Origin: DATFRX01 sp035630615
Lineage (GTDB): Bacteria > Actinomycetota > Actinomycetes > Propionibacteriales > Nocardioidaceae
Length of the DNA stretch: 63,527 nucleotides
Assembly: GCA_035630615.1 (NCBI GenBank)
Contig: DASQKI010000037.1
Span: forward strand, 1 to 63,527
Direction of reading: 5' to 3'
Below, piece after piece: positions 1 to 8,457 of this stretch. The translations under genes and the position numbers were made by a program. Every line of letters starts with the position of its first letter. Position 1 is the first letter of the stretch. The notes beneath the pieces were generated by a model. It did not search any database and had not been told where the DNA came from. It was given only the letters and a program-made list of their open reading frames with translations.

Positions 1-95
1 TCGACGCAAGCCTCGTCGTCAGGAAACCACTCGCGGAACTCCTGATAGGTCCGCGGATAATCCCTGCCGCCCCTCGGCCGCTGCACCTCGCTCAC
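1..95 (-). CDS. IS1595-type transposase, N-terminal fragment cut by the window edge
   Basis: Reading leftward from a GTG at 95-93 gives 31 codons with no stop before the edge. The peptide contains YPRTYQEFREWFPDDEACV, which matches the usual start of IS1595-family transposases (a Tyr-Pro-Arg segment followed by a WFPDD block ahead of the zinc-ribbon). Only the N-terminus is visible, so the catalytic domain, the terminal repeats and whether the element is intact cannot be judged. The start lies 40 bases from the divergent HNH gene. The family call rests on recognition of this short segment and is moderately sure. Confidence 0.55.
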   Translation of the reverse strand, partial: MSEVQRPRGGRDYPRTYQEFREWFPDDEACV

Positions 96-134
96 AGTCA
101 CACGCTACTGCACTCAAGCAGAGATGCAGGATGT

Positions 135-1511
135 ATGTTCGGATTCATGAACAGTGCGTCGGGCCCAGGTTCTGCGCTGATCGACCGGATCATCGACCTC
201 GTTCGGGAGCAGGCGCGACGCGATGCCGAGCTGGTCGCGATGATCACGGAGTTCATCGACTTGCGGCGAGGCGAGCCGACCACGGGAGCCGTCGGCGCCG
301 AGAAGGCAAAGGTCTTGCCCAGCGAGTTTGCCGCCGACGAGGTCGCCGCCGCGTTGGGGTGGTCGACCAATCGCGTACGCGATCGGGCCCGTACGTACCG
401 ACGACTGCGCAGCGCCCTGCCGCGTACTTGCGCGTTGTGGCGAGCTGGCGCGATCGACGGCTATCAGGCGTCCAAGGTCGTTCAGGCCGCGGACCGACTC
501 ACCTGGCCCGAGTCGGTTACGGCGCTCGACGACGGCTTCGCCGAGCGCGCCGCGACGCAGACCGCGACCCAGCTCGGCCGCTGGCTGAGCCGCAAGGTGG
601 CTAGCCTCGAGCCCGACCAGGCGAATCGTCGACACCACCGCGCCATGTCCGATCGCAAGGTCTGTCCGGCGATGGAGCCCGACGGGATGGGCAGCCTCTG
701 GATGATGACCGGCGCCGCCGACATCGCGGCCATCGACGACAGACTCTCGACAATGGCCCGAGAGCTCGGCGCCGACGATCCGCGGACGATGGACCAACGG
801 CGCACCGACCTGGCCGTTGACCTGATGCTCGGCCGCCGCGGCGATCGGGCGACCAGTTCGTCGCCAGCCTTAGGGGTGGTCGTGCCCGTCCAGTCTCTCT
901 TGGGGGTCGACGACACTCCGGGCGAGCTCGCCGATCGGTCCAACACGGTGCCCGCCGAGCTGGCTCGAGACATCGCATCGCGGCCGGACACGTTGTTTTA
1001 TCGCCTGCTGACCGACGAGCGTGGCCACCTGCTCGATGTCAGTGAGCTAGGCCGGTTCCCGTCCGCCGCGCTCGGTTTGGCGATCGACGTCCGCGACGGC
1101 ACGTGCACCTGGCCGACCTGCACCACGCCGGCATCGAGGTGCGATCGCGACCACACGGTTCCGGCGCCGCAGGGACCGACAGCCGCTGCCAACCTCGGCA
1201 ACGGCTGCCGGCCCCATCACCGCGCCAAGACACACGCCGCGTTCGATCTCCGACAACCCGAGCCCGGCGTCTTCGTCTGGACGACGCCATCGGGCCACAC
1301 TTACGTTCGCAAGGTCGAGCCACTCCCCGTCGGGCGGTGGCCCCATCCCACGGTCGTCGACCACCACACGCCCCTCGCCGAGCTGATCGTCCTCGTCGAT
1401 GACACCGACGGCCGGACCTGGGAAGCGGACGTCCGCGCCGCCTTCGGACCGGACACCGGACCCGAGCCACTGCTCCGATCCGAGGTCGACCTCATCGTCG
1501 CTGCTGACTGA
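135..1511 (+). CDS. DUF222 / HNH endonuclease-like protein (13E12 repeat family)
   Basis: A 458-residue protein of the actinobacterial 13E12 family. Residues about 10-310 form the helical DUF222 region. The C-terminal third carries an HNH nuclease-type zinc module: CTWPTC, then CDRDHTVPAPQGPT, then NLGNGCRPHHRAKTH, so the paired Cys, the Asp-His and the terminal His-His of HNH domains are all present. Family members are multicopy and tend to lie beside mobile DNA, and a transposase start lies divergently at 95. The biological role of the family is unsettled; DNA cleavage is inferred from the motif only. The ATG at 135 is the first start compatible with the conserved N-terminus. A strong hairpin follows 40 bases after the stop. 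Confidence 0.85.
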   Translation: MFGFMNSASGPGSALIDRIIDLVREQARRDAELVAMITEFIDLRRGEPTTGAVGAEKAKVLPSEFAADEVAAALGWSTNRVRDRARTYRRLRSALPRTCALWRAGAIDGYQASKVVQAADRLTWPESVTALDDGFAERAATQTATQLGRWLSRKVASLEPDQANRRHHRAMSDRKVCPAMEPDGMGSLWMMTGAADIAAIDDRLSTMARELGADDPRTMDQRRTDLAVDLMLGRRGDRATSSSPALGVVVPVQSLLGVDDTPGELADRSNTVPAELARDIASRPDTLFYRLLTDERGHLLDVSELGRFPSAALGLAIDVRDGTCTWPTCTTPASRCDRDHTVPAPQGPTAAANLGNGCRPHHRAKTHAAFDLRQPEPGVFVWTTPSGHTYVRKVEPLPVGRWPHPTVVDHHTPLAELIVLVDDTDGRTWEADVRAAFGPDTGPEPLLRSEVDLIVAAD

Positions 1512-1551
1512 GGCAGGTCGGCGATCAGATGCCGCGGCTCACGAGAGAGTT

Positions 1552-1583
1552 GCGTTTGTGGCTGCGATAGCGACCACAAACGC
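1552..1583. terminator. hairpin downstream of the HNH gene
   Basis: GCGTTTGTGG (1552-1561) and CCACAAACGC (1574-1583) pair perfectly over 10 bp with a 12-base loop, and flanking GAGA/TCTC bases allow imperfect extension. It has no T-run. It could stop HNH transcription or be a remnant of a mobile-element end. Confidence 0.5.
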
Positions 1584-1705
1584 GAGTCTCCCGTCGGCGC
1601 TAGCTCAGGCCGTTCGACACCGCGGAGATCAGCTCGCGTCGAGTCATGTGTGTCGTGTCTGCTCCCTTGGCCCTGAGGGAAGCCGGAGTCAATTATTAAG
1701 AATCC

Positions 1706-1742
1706 TTACAGTTGGTGTCTACCCCCAGGCACCAACCTGTAA
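1706..1742. terminator. hairpin between convergent HNH and ROK genes
   Basis: TTACAGTTGGTG (1706-1717) pairs with CACCAACcTGTAA (1730-1742) with one bulged C. Read leftward it lies 14 bases after the ROK stop codon and is followed by an AT-rich tract (TTCTTAATAATT), as in a Rho-independent terminator. It probably serves both directions. Confidence 0.65.
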
Positions 1743-1755
1743 ACCTCGGAACTCC

Positions 1756-2919
1756 TCAGGACTGCGAGAAGACCTCGTCTCGAGCGGCCTCGAGACCGAG
1801 CAACACGGTGCCCCGCAGCACGGGGTCGCCCTCGACGTCGCTGGCGACGACCCGGGTCGGGTTGGGGCATATCTCGGCCAGTGCGGCCTCGACGCGATGC
1901 GCGAGTACGGCGCCACCGGCGACGGCGATCTCGCCGGACAGGACGCACAGGCCGGGATCGAGTACGACGCAGACGCTCGACAACCCGATGGCCAGCCGGT
2001 GCGCCAGCTCGTCGAGGAGCACTCCGCCGCGTTCGGGCTCGCCGAGTGCGGCCTCGATACACGCCACCGCAGACCGGCGACGGATCCCGTGCGCGCGCGC
2101 CAGCCGGCGTACACCGTCAGCGCCGACAAGCGACTGGAAGCCCGAGTGGCGCGGATTGCGCATCCCCTTGGGCAGCGGCTCGTCAGGCACCGGCAGATAG
2201 CCGATCTCACCGGCGCCACCCGAAACACCGCGATGGAGCCGACCGTCGAGCACAGCCGCGAGACCCAGGCCGCGGCCCACCCAGACGAGGACGAAGTCGT
2301 CTACGCCGCGGGCGGCTCCGGCAGATCGCTCGGCCAATGCCGCCAGGTTGACGTCGTTTTCGATGACGACCGGCCGACGAAAGTCGGTGCGCAAGGCTCT
2401 GAGTAGACCGAGATGCCACTCCGGGAGGTCATACGCAAATCGCAGGTCACCGGTGCCGGCGTCAACAATGCCCGGCGATCCGATCACGAGGCAGCGAAGC
2501 CGCGTCTTCGCGACACCAGCCCGACGGGTCGCCTTCGTCACGCCGCGCCGGATCACCGAGACCGGATCGGCCGCCTCCCGCGGGTCGACCGAGACCTCGG
2601 CGACCACTTCGCCGGTGATGTCGGCCACCGCCGTCGTGACGACGTCCGGCCCGACATGTAGGCCCGCGACGTAACCGCTCGACGGCACCACGCCGTAGAG
2701 GGCGGCGTTCGGCCCGCGACCGCCTTCGAGCGTGCCGACGACCTCGACCAGCCGACGCTCCTCGAGCCGGCCCAGCATCTGCGCCGCCGTCACCTTCGAC
2801 AGCCCGGTGAGCTCGCCAAGTCGCGTCTTGGTGAGCGGCCCGACCTCCAGCATGAGATCGAGCGCGGCCCGGTCGTTGATCTCGCGGATCAGGCGCGGAG
2901 TCCCAGGCCGACGCGGCAT
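1756..2919 (-). CDS. ROK-family transcriptional regulator
   Basis: 387 residues. The N-terminus is a winged helix-turn-helix (about residues 10-70, with LTKTRLGELTGLSKVTAAQ as the HTH), followed by a ROK sugar-kinase-like fold. The kinase part retains VIGSPGIVD and a GGAGEIGYL segment in the phosphate/sugar-binding region. The usual ROK zinc signature (CxCGxxGC) is not evident, which suggests a degenerate, regulatory-only sugar site. It is divergent from the secreted GH16 glucanase at 3049, and a TTGG/CCAA inverted repeat lies between them, so it probably controls the glucanase in response to a sugar. The ATG at 2919 has an AGAGGA 11 bases upstream. Confidence 0.85.
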   Translation of the reverse strand: MPRRPGTPRLIREINDRAALDLMLEVGPLTKTRLGELTGLSKVTAAQMLGRLEERRLVEVVGTLEGGRGPNAALYGVVPSSGYVAGLHVGPDVVTTAVADITGEVVAEVSVDPREAADPVSVIRRGVTKATRRAGVAKTRLRCLVIGSPGIVDAGTGDLRFAYDLPEWHLGLLRALRTDFRRPVVIENDVNLAALAERSAGAARGVDDFVLVWVGRGLGLAAVLDGRLHRGVSGGAGEIGYLPVPDEPLPKGMRNPRHSGFQSLVGADGVRRLARAHGIRRRSAVACIEAALGEPERGGVLLDELAHRLAIGLSSVCVVLDPGLCVLSGEIAVAGGAVLAHRVEAALAEICPNPTRVVASDVEGDPVLRGTVLLGLEAARDEVFSQS

Positions 2920-2957
2920 CGCGCTGATGTCCTCTCGCTAGATGCAGCCGATCGATG

Positions 2958-2984
2958 AATTGGAAAACCAACTTTATAGTTTGA
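2958..2984. promoter_or_regulatory. operator/promoter between ROK regulator and glucanase
   Basis: AATTGGAAAACCAACTT contains the perfect inverted repeat TTGG-AAAA-CCAA (2960-2971), directly abutting TTTATAGTTTG, which carries a TATAGT -10-like hexamer rightward and TATAAA leftward. This AT-rich island in GC-rich DNA between divergent genes fits a ROK operator over shared promoter elements. Binding is inferred, not shown. Confidence 0.5.
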
Positions 2985-3048
2985 GGCGCTCACTGGCGGG
3001 TAGGCGGTGAGAGTCTCTGGGCCGGACGATCACCTGTGAGGTGTTCTC

Positions 3049-3921
3049 ATGCTATCCATCGCACTGTCCATCGCGACCGCATTCACGATGGCGCCGGCGG
3101 GTTCGACCGCCGACGCGCCGTCGGCTTCATCCGGGCCGCCGCAAGCATCGGCGCACGCATCGGCGCTGGCATTCGCCGACGAGTTCGACGGACCCGCCGG
3201 CACACCACCCGACTCGTCTAGGTGGACTCACGAGGTCAACGGCAGCGGTGGCGGCAACAACGAGCTGCAGTTCTACACCGACAGCACCGACAACGCGGCG
3301 CTCGATGGCGAAGGTCATCTCGTCATCACCGCGCGCAAGGAGAACCCCTCCAACTACCAATGCTGGTACGGAACCTGCGAGTACACGTCGGCGCGACTCA
3401 ACACGGCGACGACCTTCACGCAGGCGTACGGTCACATCGAAGCCCGGATCAAGGTGCCGCGTGGCCACGGAATGTGGCCGGCGTTCTGGATGCTCGGCGA
3501 CAACATCGGCGACGTCGGCTGGCCCAACTGCGGCGAGATCGACATCATGGAAAACATCGGGCGCGAGCCGAGCACCGTCCACGGCAGCCTGCACGGGCCG
3601 GGCTACTCCGGCGGCAACCCGATAACTGGCACCTACACGCTGCCTGACGGCGGCGTCTTCGCCGACGACTTCCACACGTTCGCCGTCGACTGGACGCCGG
3701 ACCAGATCAGCTGGTCGGTCGACGGCGCCGTCTATCAGACCCACACGCCGGCCGACACCAACGGCAACCCGTGGGTATTCGACCACCCGTTCTTCTTCAT
3801 CCTCAACGTCGCGGTCGGCGGCAACTGGCCGGGCTCCCCCGACGACACGACGCAGTTCCCGCAGCAGATGGTCGTCGACTACGTACGCGTGACGACCTCG
3901 GCTGACCCGACACGCGATTGA
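3049..3921 (+). CDS. secreted glycoside hydrolase family 16 (beta-glucanase/laminarinase-like)
   Basis: 290 residues with a Sec-type signal at about 1-40, then a single GH16 domain to the end. The catalytic motif EIDIME (about residue 163) supplies the nucleophile and acid/base glutamates, preceded by MWPAFWMLGDN and followed by VHGSLHGPGYSGG, as in laminarinase-like GH16 enzymes. The opening segment FADEFDGPAGTPPDSSRW is typical of mature GH16 proteins. It should cleave beta-1,3 or mixed-linkage glucans outside the cell. No carbohydrate-binding module is attached. A GAGGTG lies about 7 bases before the ATG. It is divergent from a ROK regulator. The exact substrate cannot be read from sequence. 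Confidence 0.92.
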   Translation: MLSIALSIATAFTMAPAGSTADAPSASSGPPQASAHASALAFADEFDGPAGTPPDSSRWTHEVNGSGGGNNELQFYTDSTDNAALDGEGHLVITARKENPSNYQCWYGTCEYTSARLNTATTFTQAYGHIEARIKVPRGHGMWPAFWMLGDNIGDVGWPNCGEIDIMENIGREPSTVHGSLHGPGYSGGNPITGTYTLPDGGVFADDFHTFAVDWTPDQISWSVDGAVYQTHTPADTNGNPWVFDHPFFFILNVAVGGNWPGSPDDTTQFPQQMVVDYVRVTTSADPTRD

Positions 3922-3963
3922 TAACTGGTCGCGGCGCGCGACGGTTGCCGCCAAGATCGGAGC

Positions 3964-4917
3964 ATGCTCCCGCTGACTGTGCCCCAGCAGGCGACGGCCA
4001 TCCGTCCGGCCTGGTCCGAGCTGTCCGCCGACGTGCGTACGCTCATCGAGACCTATTGCGGCGCGGCGGTCGTCGCAGCAGAGTCGATGGGTGCCGGCTT
4101 CACACCAGGCTTCGCGTCGCGAATGCGCCTCGCCGACGGGCGTCGGGTGTTCGTCAAGGCCGCCGACGAAGCGACCCGCAGCCTGTTCGCCGACAGCTAT
4201 CGCGAGGAGATCGGCAAGCTGCGGGTGCTACCCGACGCGATCCCGGCGGCCCGGCTGCTGTGGTCACACGACGCCGACGGCTGGGTGGTGCTCGGCCTGG
4301 AGGACATCGACGGCCGCCATCCAGAGCGTCCCTGGCGGCCCGACCAGCTCGAACTCGTGCTCCGATGCCTCGATCGCACGGCGGAGCTCCTGACACCGGC
4401 ACCCGACGACTACCCGTGGCCGGCGCTTCAGGGGTTCCTGCTCGACGAGCCGTCGTACTGGCACGAGGTCCGCGACGGCGGATACGCACCCGAGTGGCTT
4501 CGACCGCATCTGGCCGAGTGCGAGCGGCTCGCCGTGGTCGGCGACGACGCGATGGCCGGCGACGCCTTGGTTCACGCCGACGTGCGCGACGACAACGTCC
4601 TGATCGACGGCGACGGCGACGTATGGCTGTGCGACTGGAACTGGCCTCTAAAGGGCAACCCAGCGATCGACGCCATCGGCGTCCTCGTCAGCGCCTCCGG
4701 CGACGGGCTCGACGCCGACGCGTGGATCGCCCGATGCGAAACCACGCGCTCGGTCGACCCGGAGGCGATCGACGGCATTGTGTCGCTGCTGGCCGGGTAC
4801 TTCTGGGCGGCGTGCCACCAGCCGTCGCCCGAGACCTCGCCGTGGTTGCGGACGCACCAGCGGTGGTACGCCGAAGCCGCCGGCGGCTGGTTGGCCAAGC
4901 GGCGAGGCTGGCGATGA
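3964..4917 (+). CDS. aminoglycoside phosphotransferase-like (APH/choline kinase fold) kinase 1
   Basis: 317 residues of the phosphotransferase (APH) family. The N-lobe includes MRLADGRRVFVKAAD, whose lysine would contact ATP. The catalytic loop is VHADVRDDNVLIDGDGDV (Brenner motif HxDxxxxN, about residue 205), followed by LCDWNWP, where the Asp would bind Mg2+. The family phosphorylates small molecules, including antibiotics, sugars and amino alcohols; the substrate here is unknown, and resistance should not be assumed. Its stop overlaps the ATG of a paralogue by 4 bases, so the two are co-translated. Only GGAG two bases from the ATG is visible as an SD, so a nearby downstream start is possible. 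Confidence 0.8.
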   Translation: MLPLTVPQQATAIRPAWSELSADVRTLIETYCGAAVVAAESMGAGFTPGFASRMRLADGRRVFVKAADEATRSLFADSYREEIGKLRVLPDAIPAARLLWSHDADGWVVLGLEDIDGRHPERPWRPDQLELVLRCLDRTAELLTPAPDDYPWPALQGFLLDEPSYWHEVRDGGYAPEWLRPHLAECERLAVVGDDAMAGDALVHADVRDDNVLIDGDGDVWLCDWNWPLKGNPAIDAIGVLVSASGDGLDADAWIARCETTRSVDPEAIDGIVSLLAGYFWAACHQPSPETSPWLRTHQRWYAEAAGGWLAKRRGWR

Positions 4918-5846
4918 GCGTCGGTGCCGGTCCGTCGGCCGCCGGCGTGCACCAGTCGTACGACGTGATCCCCAACCGCGTACGCGCCTGGGTCGACAAG
5001 CAGCTCGACGCGCCGGTTCACACGGCGATGACCCAGGCCGGTGGCATGTCGCCCGGCTGCGCGGCCCGACTGCGAACGGCCGACGGGCGCGGAGCGTTCG
5101 TCAAGGCCGTGGGCTCGGTGCTCAACCCGAGAACGCCGGAGCTCTTTCGGCACGAGATCACCGTGCTGTCGCACCTGGCGCCAGCGCCCTACCGACCAGA
5201 CGTCCTGGCGACCTACGACGACGGTGACTGGGTGGCGCTGCTGCTCGCGGACGTCGACGGCCGGCATCCCGATCTGAGCGACCCGGTCGAGGCGGACGCG
5301 GTCTGGACGACGGTAGCGGCGCAGTCCCGCGAGTTGACTCCGCCACCGGCCGGGCTTGCCGTCGACACGCTCGCGGACGGTATTCGGGTGTGGGCCGGCG
5401 GCTGGACGACGATGGCCGACGATCCGGCGCCGCTCCCGCCGTGGGCGCAATCGCGGGTCGGCGAATTCATCGAGCGGCTCACGACACTGCCGGACCGGAT
5501 GCCGACCGAGTCGTTGTGCCACTGGGACGTCCGCGACGACAATCTCCTGCTCCGCGCCGACGGCACGGTGGCGATCGTCGACTGGGGCATGGCTCGGTTC
5601 GGCCCCGCGTGGGCTGACCTGTTCATGCTCTGCCTCGCATGGGTCGATCAGCCGGAGTTCGACCTGCGGGTCGCCGACGTCGGTGCCGACACCGTCACCG
5701 TCACCGACCTCCTGCTCGCCATCGGCGGCTGGCTCGCGCTGCGCTCAACGCAGCCGGCTCCACCCGGGCTGCCGACGCTGCCTGAGTTTCAGCGCCGCGA
5801 GTCCCGCCGCATTCTCACCGGCGCCCACCGGCGCCTGCACCCGTAG
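4914..5846 (+). CDS. aminoglycoside phosphotransferase-like kinase 2
   Basis: 310 residues from an ATG that overlaps the preceding stop (ATGA at 4914-4917). It is paralogous to the preceding kinase: LRTADGRGAFVKAVGS in the N-lobe, CHWDVRDDNLLLRADGTV as the Brenner catalytic loop with His replaced in context (HWD rather than HAD), and IVDWGMA for the metal-binding Asp. The reading frame is open far upstream, but the protein-like sequence begins at MSVGAG. The pair looks like a tandem duplication that has diverged in substrate. Function beyond small-molecule phosphorylation cannot be given. Confidence 0.8.
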   Translation: MSVGAGPSAAGVHQSYDVIPNRVRAWVDKQLDAPVHTAMTQAGGMSPGCAARLRTADGRGAFVKAVGSVLNPRTPELFRHEITVLSHLAPAPYRPDVLATYDDGDWVALLLADVDGRHPDLSDPVEADAVWTTVAAQSRELTPPPAGLAVDTLADGIRVWAGGWTTMADDPAPLPPWAQSRVGEFIERLTTLPDRMPTESLCHWDVRDDNLLLRADGTVAIVDWGMARFGPAWADLFMLCLAWVDQPEFDLRVADVGADTVTVTDLLLAIGGWLALRSTQPAPPGLPTLPEFQRRESRRILTGAHRRLHP

Positions 5847-5873
5847 CCTCCGGCGAATCGGGCCGTCCGGCCC

Positions 5874-6830
5874 TCAAGGAGCGCGACGTTGCGCCAGCTC
5901 GGCGAATCCCTGCCGCCAGCTGGGGTACGCAGGCTGCCAGCCCAGCTCGCGCTTGGCTTTGGCGTTGGACGACCCGCGGACCTGCTCCATCATCGAGACG
6001 GCGAAGCTGCCGCCGGCCAGCTTGCCGAGCCAGCTCGGCACCCGTCGTGGCGGCTTCGCGCCGAGGACCTCGGCAAGGTACGGAAGCCACTCGGCGACCG
6101 GCGCCGGGTCGTCGTCGACGATGTTGTAAACGCCCGGAGCGGCTCGCTCGACGCCGGCGACGGTTGCCGACGCCACGTCGTCCATGTGGACGAATGACCA
6201 GACACCCGCTCCGGTGCCGACGATCGGAAACCGTCGCTTGCGGACCATCGCTACGTGTACTCCGTCGTCCCAGAGCGAGGTGCCCGGCCCGTAGAATCCG
6301 CCGTATCGAAGCACCAGGCTGTCGATGCCCTCGGCCGCAGGCACCGTCTTGTCGAGATAGCGAATGCCCGCGAGCGTTTCGCGGCAGGCGGCCGGCGGGT
6401 CGGGGTCCAGCGGATCGTCCTCGGTCTTGACCGACGAACCCTCGCGGATGTTGGGCCAGCCCGTGAAGCTCTGCACAACGAACCGCTGGGCACCGACGTC
6501 TCGCGCCGCAGCCAGCAGATGGTCGGTGCCCTCCGTCCGCAGCCGATTGGTCAGTGCGAACTCGGCGTCGAACTTCCGCAGGTTGGTGCCCATCGAAGCC
6601 AATGCGGTCGCCTGGTGCACGACGGCGTCGGGCTTCGCCTCGGTCACGGCGGCCCGGGCGGCGTCGGCGTCGAGCACGTCGACAACCACCGCCTCGGCGC
6701 CACCTGCACGCACCTGGTCGACCTTCGCCGCCGACCGGGTCGTGCCGATCACATCGTGCCCGGCCTCGACCAGTGCCGGGATCAACCGCCTGCCGACCGC
6801 GCCGGTCGCACCGGCGACGAACACTCTCAT
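5874..6830 (-). CDS. NAD(P)-dependent epimerase/oxidoreductase (extended SDR)
   Basis: 318 residues. A Rossmann motif opens the protein (VFVAGATGAVGRRLIP, a GxxGxxG loop), followed by YGGFYGPG and a C-terminal substrate domain of the NAD-dependent epimerase/dehydratase family. The ATG at 6830 has an excellent SD (CAGGAGG) 6 bases upstream. It is divergent from an ECF41 sigma factor, and ECF41 sigma factors are characteristically encoded next to carboxymuconolactone decarboxylases, oxidoreductases or epimerases, which they control. This gene is therefore the probable target of the neighbouring sigma factor. The physiological substrate is unknown. Confidence 0.85.
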   Translation of the reverse strand: MRVFVAGATGAVGRRLIPALVEAGHDVIGTTRSAAKVDQVRAGGAEAVVVDVLDADAARAAVTEAKPDAVVHQATALASMGTNLRKFDAEFALTNRLRTEGTDHLLAAARDVGAQRFVVQSFTGWPNIREGSSVKTEDDPLDPDPPAACRETLAGIRYLDKTVPAAEGIDSLVLRYGGFYGPGTSLWDDGVHVAMVRKRRFPIVGTGAGVWSFVHMDDVASATVAGVERAAPGVYNIVDDDPAPVAEWLPYLAEVLGAKPPRRVPSWLGKLAGGSFAVSMMEQVRGSSNAKAKRELGWQPAYPSWRQGFAELAQRRAP

Positions 6831-6848
6831 GGGGTCCTCCTGATCGTT

Positions 6849-6864
6849 GTCTCACCCTTGAGAC
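6849..6864. promoter_or_regulatory. inverted repeat between epimerase and ECF41 sigma gene
   Basis: GTCTCA (6849-6854) and TGAGAC (6859-6864) form a perfect inverted repeat with a 4-base spacer in the 52-base divergent intergenic region. The TGTCTCA half resembles the TGTCACA -35 motif described for ECF41 promoters, which would allow the sigma factor to read both ways. I see no clean CGTC-type -10 at the expected spacing. Confidence 0.4.
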
Positions 6865-6882
6865 GAGGCAAGATGGTGTGCC

Positions 6883-7800
6883 GTGACAGAAACCGCGGTT
6901 CTCGACGACCTGCGACCGCTGCTGTTTTCGATCGCCTATCGGATGGTGGGCAGCGCGACCGACGCCGAGGACCTGGTTCAAGACGCGTACGTGCGCTACC
7001 ACCGAGCGGTCCGCGACGGCACCCGGATCGACTCGGTCAAGTCGTACCTGTCGACGGTCACGACCCGGCTCGCGATCGACCACCTGCGGTCGGCCCGGGT
7101 ACGGCGCGAGCAATACGTCGGCCCCTGGCTTCCCGAACCGCTGCTCACCGATCCGGACTCCGACGCGGCGTACGTCGTCGAGACCGCCGACTCGCTCTCA
7201 CTCGCGTTCATGGTCGTCCTCGAGAGCCTGTCGCCGGTCGAGCGGGCGGTGTTCTTGCTGCGCGACGTCTTCGACTACCCGTACGCCGAGATCGCCGACA
7301 TCATCGACAAGTCGGAGGCCAACTGCCGTCAGCTCGCCGTCCGTGCCCGCCGTCGGGTCGACGAACGGCGGCCGCGCTTCGACACCTCGCACCAGAATCG
7401 ACGGGAGATCACCGAGCGGTTTCTCGCCGCGTGCCGGCTCGGTGAGATCGAGTCGTTCGTCGAACTGCTCGCCGACGAGGTCGCGTTCTATGGCGACGGC
7501 GGCGGCAAGGGCTACGGTCTGCCCAACCCGGTGTTCGGTCGGGACCGGGTCAGCCGCGTGCTGGCCGGCTTCCGACGACGGTTCGGCGAGGACCTGGCGA
7601 GCATCGAGCCGACGGAGGTCAACGGGCAGCCGGGCGCCCGCTGTCTCGACCGCGACGGGCGCCTGATCAATATCCTCGCGGTCGACGTCGTCGACGGTGA
7701 GGTGCGGACCGTCTGGTCGATCATCAATCACGACAAGCTGCGCCACCTCGCCCCGCTCGCCGACCTCGCCTCGCTGATCGGTGAGCCGCGGTCGACGTGA
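6883..7800 (+). CDS. sigJ: ECF41-group RNA polymerase sigma factor (SigJ-like)
   Basis: 305 residues from a GTG start. Sigma region 2 is LFSIAYRMVGSATDAEDLVQ (about 15-34), and region 4 includes YPYAEIADIIDKSEANCRQL (about 138-157). A C-terminal SnoaL-like domain of about 130 residues then follows, the hallmark of ECF41. Its two diagnostic motifs are present: DGGGK at 205-209, and NHDKL at 282-286 in place of the usual NPDKL. In this group the C-terminal domain replaces an anti-sigma factor and modulates activity. It is divergent from an epimerase, the expected partner gene, and convergent with a DUF2461 gene. The signal it responds to is unknown. The Pro-to-His change is within a motif reported as functionally important. 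Confidence 0.9.
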   Translation: MTETAVLDDLRPLLFSIAYRMVGSATDAEDLVQDAYVRYHRAVRDGTRIDSVKSYLSTVTTRLAIDHLRSARVRREQYVGPWLPEPLLTDPDSDAAYVVETADSLSLAFMVVLESLSPVERAVFLLRDVFDYPYAEIADIIDKSEANCRQLAVRARRRVDERRPRFDTSHQNRREITERFLAACRLGEIESFVELLADEVAFYGDGGGKGYGLPNPVFGRDRVSRVLAGFRRRFGEDLASIEPTEVNGQPGARCLDRDGRLINILAVDVVDGEVRTVWSIINHDKLRHLAPLADLASLIGEPRST

Positions 7801-7806
7801 CCCGAG

Positions 7807-8451
7807 TCAGCGCGGCGGCAGCTCCGACGGTCCAACCTGGGCGTCGAGCCAGTCGTGCAGCGGCATCATGTCGCGCCAGGCCTTCGCCACGTGGTCGGCG
7901 GCCTCCGGAGTCGCCAGCCACTCCGGCGCGCCGAAGTCGACCCAGCATACGAGCGTCCGATGCCGCAGCAGCTCGATCCGAGGATGGTCGGCCGGATAGC
8001 CACGCGGCTTCGTCTTGAGGGTGTCACCGGTCACCATGTAGTCCTGCGCCCGGAGTGCGTCCACCAGCTCCTCCAACGCCGTCCCGGATCCGGCGTCGTC
8101 GATGGCCTCGCGGAAGCGAGCCAACTGGTCTGGCGCCATCCGGTAATAGCCGACCGCGGCGAACAGCCCCTCCGCCGACACGTGCACATAGCCGTGGCCG
8201 ACGGTCGCGCCCTGCTGCTCCTTGTACGGGCTCTTGTCCCGGGCGAATCGGACGTCGCGATAGGGCCGGAACAAGTACGGCGAGCCGAACTTCGGCGCCA
8301 GCGCATCGCACAGCGCCACGAGTGGCTCGCGTACGGCCCGTTCGTAGACCGCCTTGTGCTTGGTCCAGTACGTCTTCGTGTTGTCGGCCGCCAGACCCTC
8401 GTAGAACTCGAGCGCCTCGTCAGAGATCCCGCGAAAGCTCATGACAGACAT
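7807..8451 (-). CDS. DUF2461 (TIGR02453) family protein
   Basis: 214 residues. It has the family's conserved opening LEFYEGLAADNTKTYWTKHK and the central FRPYRDVRFARDKSPYKEQQ block, which is highly characteristic. No biochemical role is established for DUF2461. Its stop is 6 bases from the convergent sigma-factor stop. The Met at residue 4 could be the true start. A 22-bp imperfect hairpin lies just upstream, between this gene and rpsT. Confidence 0.85.
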   Translation of the reverse strand: MSVMSFRGISDEALEFYEGLAADNTKTYWTKHKAVYERAVREPLVALCDALAPKFGSPYLFRPYRDVRFARDKSPYKEQQGATVGHGYVHVSAEGLFAAVGYYRMAPDQLARFREAIDDAGSGTALEELVDALRAQDYMVTGDTLKTKPRGYPADHPRIELLRHRTLVCWVDFGAPEWLATPEAADHVAKAWRDMMPLHDWLDAQVGPSELPPR

Positions 8452-8457
8452 CTTGCC

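Noticed and set aside
3964..5846. Aminoglycoside resistance genes
   Set aside because: The APH fold is shared by many kinases of ordinary metabolites; no residue pattern ties these two to antibiotics.
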